A stretch of 64,000 nucleotides of DNA from Legionellaceae bacterium (GTDB lineage Bacteria > Pseudomonadota > Gammaproteobacteria > Legionellales > Legionellaceae): positions 1-64,000 of the forward strand of contig JARGPO010000066.1 of the NCBI GenBank assembly GCA_029213075.1, read 5' to 3'. Below the pieces are notes generated by a model. It saw only the letters and a program-made list of their open reading frames with translations. It was not told where the DNA came from and searched no databases. Both the position numbers and the translations under genes were made by a program. Position 1 is the stretch's first letter. Each line of letters begins with the position of its first letter. Shown here in pieces: positions 29,288-40,118 of this stretch.

Positions 29288-32224
29288 TTATATGGCCTGC
29301 TGGATGCTGTTAAAAACATGATCAATATCATTTTTCATAGATTTCATGTTTTTAATCCTATCGTTTTCAAAAAACATGCTATTATAATTTGAACTAAGTA
29401 ATGGTAGAAATAACAAGCAAGCTGCCAGTATCGCTCCAAATACTGCTTTGCAATACATACAAGCATCCTCATATTTATTTAGCTCTTTATCTTTTATGAG
29501 CGTATCAAATTCTTTGGTTAAGTAAATATAAACTTTTTCATTAACATCTTCTTGATCATTAAGATAATAAACTATGTCATGTATCCCAATGTCTATTTTG
29601 GCGATAAATTGTTCTATTATAAAAGACTTGCGAGAGCTTTTTTGAGATAATGTTAAACTATATTTTTTCAACTCACATAGGACGCTCTTGCTAATAAACT
29701 GACCTTGCCTTGTTTTAAAAAATTCTTCCGTTTCTTTGGTCTTGCTTAGTATTTTTAATATGCTGCATTCTTCATGTTGATCTAAAAACACAAGCATAGA
29801 AAATAACAAATCATGATTGCCACTATTTGAACAATCTAAAAGTAAACTTTCTCTTCTCTCAACTCCAGCATCTTTAATTAGTCTGGCAACTGTATATAGT
29901 AGCGCGTCTTCTATCCCCACACTCAAATCAATAGCACTCATAATACCGAAGCATCCAGGTAAGATTAACCTGATTATATGTTCACTTATAGAGCAACTTA
30001 ATATATAACCAAAAACAAACTCATTTATACGCTCAATAAAATTAGAGCTTATATTTAGATAACCCACGTCCTTTTGATAGAAATACAAACCATTTAGAAC
30101 AACTTTCTGGCAATTGTTTAATCCCAGGAGCTCTTCTATATTAAAGTCAGATTTAATTAACGGCCATATTAATACTGTCTCCAGATCTAACTGTAAAAAT
30201 CTTTTATCAAAATTATCAACCAGCAAATGGTTTTGAGAATTTAATTCAATTATCACACTTAGTTGTATATCACTGAGATTCCTAATTTCTCTAAAAGAGA
30301 GTTGACCGGTTAAAACTAATTTTCTAAATAGATTTACAATATCTTCACCGTACCCCTCCATAGGTATTTTTAATTGTATATATGCTCTAACTATGTAATC
30401 AAATATTATTGGATTTAGTCTGCTATTTGGTACTTCATTTTCGATAATCAAACTCACAAATATTTCAATATGGTTGTCTATTGCAATTGATAATTGCTTT
30501 AATAAATCTAAATCAGGTGCTAATTGTATTTCTTCTTCAAAATCTAAAATATCTAGTAATACCAATCTAAAATATAAAGAATTATCTCGGAGACTAATAA
30601 GTTCATCAGTATTACTTCCTTTACTGTTAGCAAACTTACATAAAAGATCACTTTTTTGCTCCTCATCACACACATTAAGGGTATCTAACAACCAATGATC
30701 AAATAATACGCTATCAATAATTTGAGAATCATTTTCATCAACTAATTCTAAAACTTTATATTTGATAAGAGGATTATTGGTATTAATTTCTAATAATTCC
30801 AAGCAAAAACCAATTGCTCTAGTTATTTTATCAAAATCTTGAATCGAAATATTTCGTGAATTTTCTTTTGTGTATTTTGCTAGAAGCTGATATGAACAAA
30901 AAATACTGTTAATTCTAGGGTAATCTTTTAAATCAATTGAAGTAAAAGTATCCGACATATGCTTACATAATTTTTTATAAGCATAAGGGTTAGATTCAAT
31001 TTCATCTAACATCTTAGTGTTATTAACTAGCTCTACTAAAAATTCCCTAGTAATTAAAAATGGTATTTCTTCTATCCAATCATCTGACATTACTACCATC
31101 ATATAATGAGCTTTATCTACAAAAAATTGACTGGCGTAGAAGGTTGCTTTTTTGGTATTTAAAAGAGGTGGATATTTCTGTAAAAAAAGTCTGAATCGAT
31201 TTATGTTTGCTGATTTTAATACTTCCGCAAAAAAAAGTGCGTGCCTATATAACTGCTCACTATCATCTTGCGTATTAAGTAGATCTAATAAATCTTCTTT
31301 ATCCTGCAAAGTGATTTTCTTTATGGATTTACTGTGTAAAAAATCACCGTACACATCAATAAAAATATGAGGATGATATTTTTTAATTAACTTTAAACCA
31401 CTAACTCCTAACAGATTAATTATTGATGGTACCCATATCTTTATCTCACTATCATGTATTGATTTTATTCTATCAACTGTTTCCTTTACTGATTTTTTAA
31501 TTTTAGAAATATCTATATCGGGGAAGTTGTCACAAATACTTACTAAAGTATCTATGGAAATTTCACTTTGATGTCTACGTACTAAAAACTCCGCTAAAAC
31601 CCTGTGGTTACAACCTAGATAGTTTAAAACTTTTAAACTTATTTTGTCTAATAACACCGGAAAGTGTGTTACTGCTAGAATAGCCTCAGAACTTGCCAAC
31701 AAGCTATCCAAGTGTATTACTTCTGCTTTGGTTAAGTTATAAAATAGAAAATCAATGATTGGTATAATACTTTCAATATCAAATCCTGGGTCAGACAGCA
31801 ATATAAAAATCAATTGATACTGTTCTTTTGTATCTAAGCTACTAAATAATTCCTCATCAATCACAAATAGGTTAGCAATATGAGTATTTTGTCTAATATA
31901 ATTAATTTTGGTGCTTGATAATTGGTAGGCTCTACAAATCAATCTAGTCAGATATATTGAATGTTGTTTATCTGGAGAAATAATTGCATCTCTACCAAAA
32001 ACAACTTTAAGTTGAGCAACCCGGTTATTATAAACTACTCGCTGTTCTTTATCTGATAAGACAAAATAAGCCTCATTTATTTGTTTTATTCGCTCACGAA
32101 AGTTAGCTTCAACCAGTTTTTCGTGTCGATAATATCTAGTCAATCGCAAATAATTACGAGTAACCTCAGACATACTGCAGCTATAACTAGACAATTGCAA
32201 TACTTTATAATGACTTTTAGGCAT
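29288..32224 (-). CDS. large unknown protein with degenerate J domain and C-terminal membrane helix
   Basis: A 978-residue protein. Residues 5-68 have the DnaJ J-domain pattern (YKVLQL ... VTRNYLRLTRYYRHEK ... FRERIKQINEAYFVLSDKEQRVVY), but the Hsp70-activating HPD is replaced by H34-E35-K36. The middle is helical, Leu/Ile/Asp-rich and repeat-like in feel, with no enzyme motif I recognise. One hydrophobic segment (about 925-944, VFGAILAACLLFLPLL) precedes a short basic tail. This is the layout of a tail-anchored protein. It neighbours the IcmC-like gene, convergently. A Dot/Icm substrate is an inference only. Confidence 0.8.
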   Translation of the reverse strand: MPKSHYKVLQLSSYSCSMSEVTRNYLRLTRYYRHEKLVEANFRERIKQINEAYFVLSDKEQRVVYNNRVAQLKVVFGRDAIISPDKQHSIYLTRLICRAYQLSSTKINYIRQNTHIANLFVIDEELFSSLDTKEQYQLIFILLSDPGFDIESIIPIIDFLFYNLTKAEVIHLDSLLASSEAILAVTHFPVLLDKISLKVLNYLGCNHRVLAEFLVRRHQSEISIDTLVSICDNFPDIDISKIKKSVKETVDRIKSIHDSEIKIWVPSIINLLGVSGLKLIKKYHPHIFIDVYGDFLHSKSIKKITLQDKEDLLDLLNTQDDSEQLYRHALFFAEVLKSANINRFRLFLQKYPPLLNTKKATFYASQFFVDKAHYMMVVMSDDWIEEIPFLITREFLVELVNNTKMLDEIESNPYAYKKLCKHMSDTFTSIDLKDYPRINSIFCSYQLLAKYTKENSRNISIQDFDKITRAIGFCLELLEINTNNPLIKYKVLELVDENDSQIIDSVLFDHWLLDTLNVCDEEQKSDLLCKFANSKGSNTDELISLRDNSLYFRLVLLDILDFEEEIQLAPDLDLLKQLSIAIDNHIEIFVSLIIENEVPNSRLNPIIFDYIVRAYIQLKIPMEGYGEDIVNLFRKLVLTGQLSFREIRNLSDIQLSVIIELNSQNHLLVDNFDKRFLQLDLETVLIWPLIKSDFNIEELLGLNNCQKVVLNGLYFYQKDVGYLNISSNFIERINEFVFGYILSCSISEHIIRLILPGCFGIMSAIDLSVGIEDALLYTVARLIKDAGVERRESLLLDCSNSGNHDLLFSMLVFLDQHEECSILKILSKTKETEEFFKTRQGQFISKSVLCELKKYSLTLSQKSSRKSFIIEQFIAKIDIGIHDIVYYLNDQEDVNEKVYIYLTKEFDTLIKDKELNKYEDACMYCKAVFGAILAACLLFLPLLSSNYNSMFFENDRIKNMKSMKNDIDHVFNSIQQAI

Positions 32225-32441
32225 TTATAAACACTTTGTGAGTAATAATTATTCGTCATCTTCCCAGATATAGCCCATCAAGTCAATTAAATGGCTATTT
32301 ACTATCCAAGTAAATTCCTGTCTAGATGAATATATCAATACATAATTTCAAATATCTTTCTCTGGGATAAATTGCTTAATCTTTTGTTACCTGTTTAAAT
32401 TTCTGTTATAATCTTTTGTTTTATGATTTAAATTAATTAAT

Positions 32442-32798
32442 ATGCCGAATAGACCATCAGAACTATCTACACTAATCAAAGCCCTAGAAGATATTCAAGC
32501 TACAGACATTGTTGTTCTTGATGTTAGAGAGCAAACAACTATTACTGACTTCATGATCGTATGTAGTGGTCGCGCCTCAAGACATGTTAAAGCAATAGCA
32601 GATAATATAATCCCATTAATGAAAGCAAATGGACTACCTGTTGTTCACCTATCTGGAGTTGAGAGTGGTGAGTGGATATTAGTTGACTTAGGTGACTTTG
32701 TATTGCATGTAATGCAACCCCAATGCAGAGAATTTTATAACTTAGAAGGTCTTTGGCAAGATAGCATCATTAAAAATGATCAAATATCGGAAAGCTAA
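32442..32798 (+). CDS. rsfS: ribosomal silencing factor RsfS
   Basis: Binds uL14 on the 50S subunit and blocks subunit joining in starvation. The short protein (118 residues) has the family's IVVLDVREQTTITDFMIVCSGRASRHVKAIAD and GEWILVDLGDFVLHVMQPQCREFYNLEGLW (in pieces). It begins the rsfS-mrdA-rodA unit and its end overlaps mrdA by 23 bp. rlmH, which usually sits between rsfS and mrdA, is missing here. Confidence 0.95.
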   Translation: MPNRPSELSTLIKALEDIQATDIVVLDVREQTTITDFMIVCSGRASRHVKAIADNIIPLMKANGLPVVHLSGVESGEWILVDLGDFVLHVMQPQCREFYNLEGLWQDSIIKNDQISES

Positions 32799-34665
32799 AT
32801 CTAGAGTTAGCGATCAAAACAGAGTATTTGTACAAAATTTCCGCCTAGTAGTCATGGCTGCGTTGCTTATTGTCTTATCTTTAATGTTAATCCTTAGAAT
32901 AGCCTATCTGCAATTTTCACAATTTCAACGATATGCAACTTTATCTTTGAAAAATCAAATGAGTATTATACCTATTCCCCCGCCTAGAGGACTCATTTAT
33001 GATAGAAATGGAGTAATATTAGCTGAGAATGTACCAATTTATGTTCTGGAAGTTATTCCTGAACGAGTTAAAGATCTCAAAAAAACCCTTGCTCAATTGC
33101 AAGATATCCTTCCTTCAATATCAACAGATGATATTGAAAAATTTTATTTAACCAAAAAACAAAATCATGCATACGACCCTGTTCCCCTAAAACTTAAGTT
33201 ATCACAAGAAGAAGTAGCAATCTTTGCAAGTGATCAATATAAATTTCCTGGCGTAAACATTAAAGCCCTATCCATGCGCTATTACCCACTTGGTGAAACA
33301 ACAGCCCATTTATTGGGGTATGTTGGTAGAATTAACACATCTGACTTGCAAAAAGTGGATTCTCAAAATTATAGATCTACCAATTTCATCGGTAAATCAG
33401 GTGTCGAAAAATTTTATGAAACTAAATTACATGGCTCAGTTGGTTATCAACAAATAGAAACAAATGTTAATGGGAGAACAATTAGAACTCTAAACAAACA
33501 GCCTCCCAAGCCTGGTGCCAACATAAATTTAACAATTGACTCTAGACTCCAAAAATCATCATTTGATGCTTTGCAAGGTTTTCGAGGAGCAGCAATTCTT
33601 ATGAGCGTATCTGGTGGTGAAATATTATCGATGACCAGCTCCCCAAGCTTTGACCCTAATTTATTTGTAAATGGGATAAGTAACTCCGACTATAAATTAT
33701 TATCTAATGAAATTGATAGACCCCTATATAATCGAGCAGTTAGAGGATTGTATCCTCCTGCCTCAACAATCAAACCATTTGTAGCCCTAACAGGATTAGA
33801 TAAAAAGTTTATTGATGTAAACTCCTGGATATATGATCCTGGCTGGTACAAATTGCCCAATGTTAAACGCTCATATAGATGTTGGCGGCATTCAGGACAT
33901 GGTATAACCAATGTTAAAAAAGCCATTATAGTCTCATGCGACACATTTTTTTATCAATTGAGTAATAAAATGGGAATAAACGTTATAGAAGAAATGCTCA
34001 GCCAATTTGGATTTGGCCAACTATCAAATGTTGACTTAAATGAAGAAGCTGGTGGCGTGATCCCAAGCCCATATTGGAAAAAACAAAGAAAAGGTGTTTC
34101 TTGGTATCCTGGAGACACTCTAATAACCGGCATAGGCCAAGGGTTCATGCTAGCAACTCCATTGCAATTAGCAAATGCAACCGCAGCTCTTAGTCAAAAT
34201 GGCAGGCGCTTTCGACCTCACTTGCTTGCTTCATCAGTTTACAACTCAAATAAAACTGTTAAATACAAATCTATTGAAGAATACCCAATCAAATTAAAAG
34301 ATAAAAATAACTGGTCTATAATAACTGACGCCATGCATATGGTTATCACCAAAAATGAAGGTACAGGTAGAAGGTTTGGCCGGGACGCACCCTACTCTGT
34401 CGCTGCAAAAACTGGAACTGCGCAAGTATTTACTTTAAGTCAAGACACCAAGAAAAATTATGAAAATATTCCAGTGAAACTTCGTGATCACTCTTTGTTT
34501 ATAGCTTTTGCTCCCGTTGAAAACCCTAAAGTAGCAATTGCCGTATTAATTGAAAATGATGAAAATGCTCCTCTTGTTGCAAGGCGTATCTTAGACAGTT
34601 ATTTTAAACTATACCCTGAGAAATCAACCAATATAACTATGAAAACACACAAAAGCCAATCATGA
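32776..34665 (+). CDS. mrdA: penicillin-binding protein 2 (MrdA)
   Basis: Peptidoglycan transpeptidase of the rod (elongation) complex, partner of RodA. One N-terminal membrane helix (about 25-46) is followed by the pedestal domain starting PPPRGLIYDRNG, then the transpeptidase with its nucleophile motif PPASTIKPF (S-x-x-K), the second motif SCDTFFY, and AAKTGTAQ (K-T-G). At 629 residues it matches E. coli PBP2 (633). It starts inside rsfS and its stop overlaps the rodA start (ATGA), so the three are translated together. Confidence 0.97.
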   Translation: MIKYRKAKSRVSDQNRVFVQNFRLVVMAALLIVLSLMLILRIAYLQFSQFQRYATLSLKNQMSIIPIPPPRGLIYDRNGVILAENVPIYVLEVIPERVKDLKKTLAQLQDILPSISTDDIEKFYLTKKQNHAYDPVPLKLKLSQEEVAIFASDQYKFPGVNIKALSMRYYPLGETTAHLLGYVGRINTSDLQKVDSQNYRSTNFIGKSGVEKFYETKLHGSVGYQQIETNVNGRTIRTLNKQPPKPGANINLTIDSRLQKSSFDALQGFRGAAILMSVSGGEILSMTSSPSFDPNLFVNGISNSDYKLLSNEIDRPLYNRAVRGLYPPASTIKPFVALTGLDKKFIDVNSWIYDPGWYKLPNVKRSYRCWRHSGHGITNVKKAIIVSCDTFFYQLSNKMGINVIEEMLSQFGFGQLSNVDLNEEAGGVIPSPYWKKQRKGVSWYPGDTLITGIGQGFMLATPLQLANATAALSQNGRRFRPHLLASSVYNSNKTVKYKSIEEYPIKLKDKNNWSIITDAMHMVITKNEGTGRRFGRDAPYSVAAKTGTAQVFTLSQDTKKNYENIPVKLRDHSLFIAFAPVENPKVAIAVLIENDENAPLVARRILDSYFKLYPEKSTNITMKTHKSQS

Positions 34666-35771
34666 AGATTAATAATTCTAGACCAACATATCGATTTACC
34701 ACTAAATCCCTCTACTTAGATTTAACCTTATTTAGTTTATTATTAATACTAATGAGTATTGGCTTATTAATTTTATATAGTGCCTCAAATGAAAATACTC
34801 ACATGATTATGCGTCAATCCTTAAGATTGTTAGTTGCTACCGGTGTTATGGTTGCCTTTTCTTTTATTCCACCACATAAATATAAACTATGGACCCCATG
34901 GGTATATGTTTTTGGTTTAACATTACTACTTGCAGTCATGATTATGGGTAAAATTGGTAAAGGGGCACAGAGATGGCTAGATCTTGGGTTTGTACGTTTT
35001 CAGCCATCAGAAATAATGAAATTAGCTGTACCAATGATGACTGCGTGGTATCTAGACCATAAGCCATCCCCTCTCGATTTTAAAAATCTCAGTCTAGCCT
35101 GTGTTATTATTTTTATTCCAGCTCTCCTAATTGCAAAACAACCAGACTTAGGAACTGCAATCATGGTGTCTGTAGCTGGGCTCTGTGTTATTTTTATGGC
35201 TGGAATACCTCTTAGAACTTTAATTTTAGTTACACTGCCAATAGCTCTATCTGGGCCGTTATTATGGCATATCATGCATGATTATCAGAAGAGGCGTATT
35301 TTTACCCTACTCAATCCAGAACAAGATCCACTAGGCGCCGGTTATCATATTATTCAATCTAAGATTGCTATTGGGTCAGGTGGGGCTTTTGGTAAGGGTT
35401 GGCTTGATGGCAGCCAATCACACCTCAATTTTTTACCAGAACATGCAACTGATTTCATCTTTGCCGTTAGCGGTGAAGAGTTAGGTTTTGTAGGATCCAC
35501 CCTCTTAATTATTATGTTTGCTTTAATATCTCTACGATGCTTATATATCGCAAAAAATGCACAAACCACATATGCCAAATTCCTTGCTGCAAGCCTTGCA
35601 ATGACTTTCTTTTTATCTGCTTTTGTAAACATTGGCATGGTTATGGGAATATTACCTGTTGTAGGTATTCCACTACCTTTGGTAAGTTATGGTGGATCAG
35701 CCATGCTTACCTTTTTGGCAAGCTTTGGTATTTTAATGTCAATAAGCTCTCATAAAATTGCATTTAAATAA
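34662..35771 (+). CDS. rodA: rod shape-determining protein RodA
   Basis: SEDS-family peptidoglycan glycosyltransferase of the elongasome, in the inner membrane. It has about ten membrane segments, with the SEDS motifs GKGAQRWLDLGFVRFQPSEIMKLA, AKQPDLGTA, GSGGAFGKGWLDGSQSHLNFLPEHATDFIFAV and GIPLPLVSYGGSAML (in pieces). At 369 residues it is the standard length. It overlaps mrdA by 4 bp and abuts rnhB tail to tail with no gap. Confidence 0.97.
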   Translation: MKINNSRPTYRFTTKSLYLDLTLFSLLLILMSIGLLILYSASNENTHMIMRQSLRLLVATGVMVAFSFIPPHKYKLWTPWVYVFGLTLLLAVMIMGKIGKGAQRWLDLGFVRFQPSEIMKLAVPMMTAWYLDHKPSPLDFKNLSLACVIIFIPALLIAKQPDLGTAIMVSVAGLCVIFMAGIPLRTLILVTLPIALSGPLLWHIMHDYQKRRIFTLLNPEQDPLGAGYHIIQSKIAIGSGGAFGKGWLDGSQSHLNFLPEHATDFIFAVSGEELGFVGSTLLIIMFALISLRCLYIAKNAQTTYAKFLAASLAMTFFLSAFVNIGMVMGILPVVGIPLPLVSYGGSAMLTFLASFGILMSISSHKIAFK

Positions 35772-36326
35772 TTAAACTGCCCTTTCTTTTAAAGGAGCAT
35801 AACTCATCCGATGTATTTCTGATGGGCCTAAAGTTAATATAGCTTCTTTATGTGCCCGTGTTGGATAACCCTTATGCTTGGCAAAATCATAGCCTGGATA
35901 TAAGTCATCCATTGCCTGCATTTCTGTATCTCTAAGAACTTTAGCTAAAATAGAGGCCGCTCCAATTGAACCAACAGTTAAATCTCCTTTAACAATTGCT
36001 TCGCATGGAATATTAACATTTGGAGTATAAAGTCCATCAACAAGTGCTTTGTGAGGTTTTATCGATAAGCCATCTATTGCACGCTGCATGGCCAGTAATG
36101 TTGCTTGATGAATATTTATTTCATCTATTTCATAAGCTTCCGCACGACCGTAAGAATAACAAACCGCTTGTTTTTTAATTATTTCGGCTAGTTGTATACG
36201 CTTTTTTTCAGATATTTTTTTTGAATCGGTTACTCCAGGAATATCATCATTTAAAATAACAGCAGCAACAATAACAGGACCAGCTAGTGGCCCTCTTCCA
36301 ACTTCATCTACACCAGCTATATACAT
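35772..36326 (-). CDS. rnhB: ribonuclease HII
   Basis: Nicks DNA at misincorporated ribonucleotides and degrades RNA in hybrids. It has the active-site acid motif [15 protein letters not shown], later D in VDGLYTPN, and [14 protein letters not shown] and [17 protein letters not shown] (in pieces). The ATG at 36326 begins at the family's usual place; a GTG five codons earlier is possible. It is single, convergent with rodA. In E. coli rnhB follows lpxB, which is not seen here. Confidence 0.96.
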   Translation of the reverse strand: MYIAGVDEVGRGPLAGPVIVAAVILNDDIPGVTDSKKISEKKRIQLAEIIKKQAVCYSYGRAEAYEIDEINIHQATLLAMQRAIDGLSIKPHKALVDGLYTPNVNIPCEAIVKGDLTVGSIGAASILAKVLRDTEMQAMDDLYPGYDFAKHKGYPTRAHKEAILTLGPSEIHRMSYAPLKERAV

Positions 36327-36405
36327 ATTTATACAGTTCACCTATAAAATTTAACGTATATTAATTTACCTAGGTAAGGATTGTCTAGAATAAAATAAAA
36401 AATAA

Positions 36406-36545
36406 GACAGAGTTATCAACACCTAGCTCCTAGAATTTTATGAAAACTCCCAGAACACCACTAACCGCTATGCAGCTAAGGCTTGCGCGCTATTATCTCA
36501 AACTGGCAGATAACCAGTAGTCGAGCTGATTGATAACAAACTGTC
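36406..36545. repeat. inverted-repeat element (MITE-like) in the rnhB-mutS gap
   Basis: In the 340-bp gap between rnhB and mutS the arms GACAGAGTTATCAA (36406-36419) and TTGATAACAAACTGTC (36530-36545) are inverted copies apart from a two-base indel and one or two changes. They enclose about 110 bases without an ORF. The interior carries CCTAGCTCCTAG, also found at 5642-5653. It may be a small non-autonomous mobile element or a structured RNA. No other feature is seen in the gap. Confidence 0.35.
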
Positions 36546-36669
36546 TACACTATAAATATAGCTTAGAAATAGATTTATGTCTAATTTTTGAGCTAAAATA
36601 AATTAAAAATTGTTGTAGGCATGCGCATTTGTTAGAATCCACATAATTATATTTAAAAGAGCAGAATTT

Positions 36670-39045
36670 ATGGCTAATACACATACTCCAATGATGCAAC
36701 AATACTTGAAAATTAAAGCTGAACACTCGGATATGCTGTTATTGTATAGGATGGGGGATTTCTACGAACTATTCTTTGAAGATGCCAAAATAGCCGCTAA
36801 TCTACTAGATATTAACTTAACCCATCGCGGTCAATCAAATGGCAAGCCTATACCTATGGCCGGAGTGCCATTTCATGCAATCGATAATTATCTTGCAAGA
36901 CTAATAAAAAAAGGAGAGTCGGTTGCTATTTGCGAGCAAATCGGTGATCCAGCTACTAGCAAAGGACCTGTTGAAAGAGAGGTTAAAAGAATTATCACGC
37001 CTGGCACGATAACAGACGAGTCTCTCTTAGATGCTAGATCAGATGTTATATTGTTAGCAGTCAATAAATTAAAAAGCAGTTATGGCCTCGCATGGGTTGA
37101 TTTAAGTGCTGGGAAATTTCATATAATGCAAGTTAATAGCAGTGAGCATCTTTTAGCAGAAATAGCTAGACTACAACCGGCAGAAGTTCTTCTAAAGGAG
37201 CAGCTTCCAGAATTTAGTTCAAATAAAAAAGCTATTATAAAGATAAGACCTGACTGGGATTTTGAAGTTAAAAAAGCAAGCACCATTCTTTGTAAGCAAT
37301 TTAGCCTATTTGATTTAAATTCACTTGAGTCTCAAAAAGCAACAATACCTGCCGCAGGCGCACTTCTTGCTTATTTAGAAATAACTCAGCGTCAAGCAAT
37401 GCCTCATCTAAATAAAATAACCATTGAACAAACAGATGATTTCCTACAACTAGACTACGCGACGCAACGTCATCTTGAGTTATTTAAAAATACTCAAGGA
37501 GAACGAGAGAACACTTTAATATCTTGCCTTGACTATACCGCATCAGCAATGGGTAGTCGTTTACTTAAACGCTGGATTGCACGTCCTCTACGAGATCAAA
37601 ATTATTTACTTGAAAGACAAGAGGCTATTGGTTCATTTGTTATTGGTAATAAAGACATCTTTCTCCATCCAATACTTAAACAAGTTTGCGATGTAGAAAG
37701 AATTAACGCAAGAGTTGCTCTAAAATCAGCACGACCAAAAGATTTGGTACAATTAAGAAGTACCCTATCTCTGCTACCAGAACTGCAAAAAGTAATTAAT
37801 AATAACGAAACAAGCTTAATCAAGTTAAACTATGCAAAAATAACCCCTCTGCCAGCATTATGCGAAATTTTAATGGCTGCAATTGTCGAAAACCCGCCAA
37901 CGTTAATTAGAGATGGCGGTGTTCTAGCCAAAGGCTTTGATGATGAACTTGATGATTTACGTGACTTAGGAAATAACGCTTCTGACAAGTTGCTTGAACT
38001 AGAAAAAATGGAAAAAGAACGCTCTGGATTATCTAGCCTAAAATTTGGGTTTAATCGTGTACATGGATATTACATTGAGCTATCACATTCTCAAGCAGAC
38101 AAAGCCCCAGCACACTTTCAACGCAAACAAACCTTAAAAAATGTAGAGAGGTTTATCACTGGGGAGTTAAAAGAGTTTGAAGAAAAAGTCCTCGCATCTG
38201 AGAATAAAGCCTTAGCACGAGAGAAATGGCTATACGAATGCATACTAAATGAAGTACTAAAGTATACTTCTGAATTAGCAAAAATTGCCGAAGGGCTAGC
38301 TGAATTAGATGTAATAAGCAACCTTGCCGAACGAGCACAATCATTACAATGGTGTTGCCCTGACCTTTCACATCAACCAGGTATCGAAATAAGCAAAGGT
38401 CGTCATCCAGTAATAGAAAATATTTTACAAGAAAAATTTATTGCGAACGATCTTCATCTACAACCAACAAATAATATGTTACTAATCACTGGTCCAAATA
38501 TGGGCGGAAAATCAACCTATATGCGTCAAAATGCTTTAATTGTGTTGCTTGCTCACATGGGTAGCTTTGTTCCTGCTAAACATGCCAGAATAGGTCTTGT
38601 AGATAAAATATTTACAAGAATAGGTGCAAGCGACGACCTTGCATCAGGACGCTCAACTTTTATGGTTGAAATGACAGAAACTGCCAACATTCTAACTCAA
38701 GCCACAAATAAAAGTTTAGTCTTGATCGATGAAATAGGAAGAGGTACTAGTACTTATGACGGAATGGCCTTAGCTTATGCCTGCTGCGCATATTTGGCCA
38801 ATAATATACAGTCACTGACTTTATTTTCGACCCATTACTTTGAACTAACTAGTTTGCCACAAGAGTTTGATAGAATTAAAAATATTCACTTATCTGCTAC
38901 CATGGCAAATAATAATATTGTTTTTTTATATAGTATTGAACCAGGACCGGCTAGTAAAAGTTATGGTTTAGAGGTGGCAGCCCTTGCCGGACTACCAAAA
39001 GATGTTTTAAAGATGGCTAGCGCTCATCTTGAAAAACATGTTTAA
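36670..39045 (+). CDS. mutS: DNA mismatch repair protein MutS
   Basis: Recognises mismatches and recruits MutL. It shows the mismatch-binding motif [12 protein letters not shown], the clamp region, and the ATPase with Walker [31 protein letters not shown], Walker [17 protein letters not shown] and STHYFELT. At 791 residues it is about 60 shorter than E. coli MutS (853), ending just after the ATPase/helix-turn-helix; the C-terminal tetramerisation segment and clamp-binding tail appear to be absent. hemB follows after 14 bp. Confidence 0.98.
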   Translation: MANTHTPMMQQYLKIKAEHSDMLLLYRMGDFYELFFEDAKIAANLLDINLTHRGQSNGKPIPMAGVPFHAIDNYLARLIKKGESVAICEQIGDPATSKGPVEREVKRIITPGTITDESLLDARSDVILLAVNKLKSSYGLAWVDLSAGKFHIMQVNSSEHLLAEIARLQPAEVLLKEQLPEFSSNKKAIIKIRPDWDFEVKKASTILCKQFSLFDLNSLESQKATIPAAGALLAYLEITQRQAMPHLNKITIEQTDDFLQLDYATQRHLELFKNTQGERENTLISCLDYTASAMGSRLLKRWIARPLRDQNYLLERQEAIGSFVIGNKDIFLHPILKQVCDVERINARVALKSARPKDLVQLRSTLSLLPELQKVINNNETSLIKLNYAKITPLPALCEILMAAIVENPPTLIRDGGVLAKGFDDELDDLRDLGNNASDKLLELEKMEKERSGLSSLKFGFNRVHGYYIELSHSQADKAPAHFQRKQTLKNVERFITGELKEFEEKVLASENKALAREKWLYECILNEVLKYTSELAKIAEGLAELDVISNLAERAQSLQWCCPDLSHQPGIEISKGRHPVIENILQEKFIANDLHLQPTNNMLLITGPNMGGKSTYMRQNALIVLLAHMGSFVPAKHARIGLVDKIFTRIGASDDLASGRSTFMVEMTETANILTQATNKSLVLIDEIGRGTSTYDGMALAYACCAYLANNIQSLTLFSTHYFELTSLPQEFDRIKNIHLSATMANNNIVFLYSIEPGPASKSYGLEVAALAGLPKDVLKMASAHLEKHV

Positions 39046-39059
39046 TTAGGAGCATTCAA

Positions 39060-40043
39060 ATGACATATTCTATACCGCAACGCATGAAAAGAATGAGAAT
39101 GACCCCAAATATTCGTAACATGCTATCTGAAACTAGGTTAGACACAAATCAGTTTATTGCACCACTATTTATAAGTGCGAATATAAATGAGAAAAAAGCT
39201 ATAGCTAGTATGCCTGGGCAATTCCAATTAGATTTAAACTCACTTCCAAAGGAAATTGAAGAAATATCTAACCTAAATATTCCGGCTGTTTTATTATTTG
39301 GTATACCAAATGATAAAAATGCTACCGGAAGCTCTTCAGTTTTAGAAGATGGTATTGTTCAGCAAGCTATTATTAAAATTCGTGATATCAATCCAGATAT
39401 AACCATAATTGCTGATGTTTGTTTGTGCGAATACACTGATCATGGTCACTGTGGTGTATTACAAGATCAAACGATTGATAATGATAAGACCCTAAAAGTA
39501 TTATCACAGCAGGCAATAAGTCTAGCTGATGCTGGTGCAGACTGGGTTGCCCCTAGTAGTATGACTGATGGAATGGTTGGCGCAATCAGACAGGCATTAG
39601 ATAAATCAAAGCATCACGATGTTTCCATCTTAAGTTATGCTGTAAAATACAGCTCAAGTTTTTATGGACCATTTAGAGATGCTGCGGAAGGCTCGCCAAA
39701 ATTTGGTGATAGAAAAACTTATCAAATGAACCCTGCCAATGGCCAAGAAGCAATCCGCGAAGCAGCACTTGACCTTGCCGAGGGTGCTGATATCTTGATG
39801 GTTAAGCCAGCGCAAAGTTATCTGGATGTTATTTATAGAATAAAACAGAAGTTTCCGGAAATACCATTGTGTGCTTATCAGGTCAGTGGTGAATATTCAA
39901 TGTTAAAATTTGCAGCATCTAACGGATTAATAGATGAAGAGCAAGCTATGATTGAAAGTCTTCTTGCTATAAAAAGAGCTGGTTCTGATTTAATTATTTC
40001 ATACTTCACAAAAGATATAGCTAAATATTTAGCGAAAAACTAA
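39060..40043 (+). CDS. hemB: delta-aminolevulinic acid dehydratase (porphobilinogen synthase)
   Basis: Condenses two 5-aminolevulinates into porphobilinogen for haem. The zinc site ADVCLCEYTDHGHCG has all three cysteines, so this is a zinc-type enzyme. The active-site lysines lie in SYAVKYSSSFYGPFRDAA and ADILMVKPAQSYLDV, and the end has YQVSGEYSMLKFAA. Length (327) is typical. GGAG lies before the ATG. It is close behind mutS and probably shares its transcript. Confidence 0.97.
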   Translation: MTYSIPQRMKRMRMTPNIRNMLSETRLDTNQFIAPLFISANINEKKAIASMPGQFQLDLNSLPKEIEEISNLNIPAVLLFGIPNDKNATGSSSVLEDGIVQQAIIKIRDINPDITIIADVCLCEYTDHGHCGVLQDQTIDNDKTLKVLSQQAISLADAGADWVAPSSMTDGMVGAIRQALDKSKHHDVSILSYAVKYSSSFYGPFRDAAEGSPKFGDRKTYQMNPANGQEAIREAALDLAEGADILMVKPAQSYLDVIYRIKQKFPEIPLCAYQVSGEYSMLKFAASNGLIDEEQAMIESLLAIKRAGSDLIISYFTKDIAKYLAKN

Positions 40044-40118
40044 TGAATACTAAAAATGGGTTTTACTTTAATCAATAAGGATATAACTATCTGACTTTAA
40101 TAACGTAAATCCATTTTC

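Noticed and set aside
29180-29392. 70-codon plus-strand ORF after the repeats
   Set aside because: Half of it is antisense to the end of the 978-residue gene and no ribosome site or family is seen.
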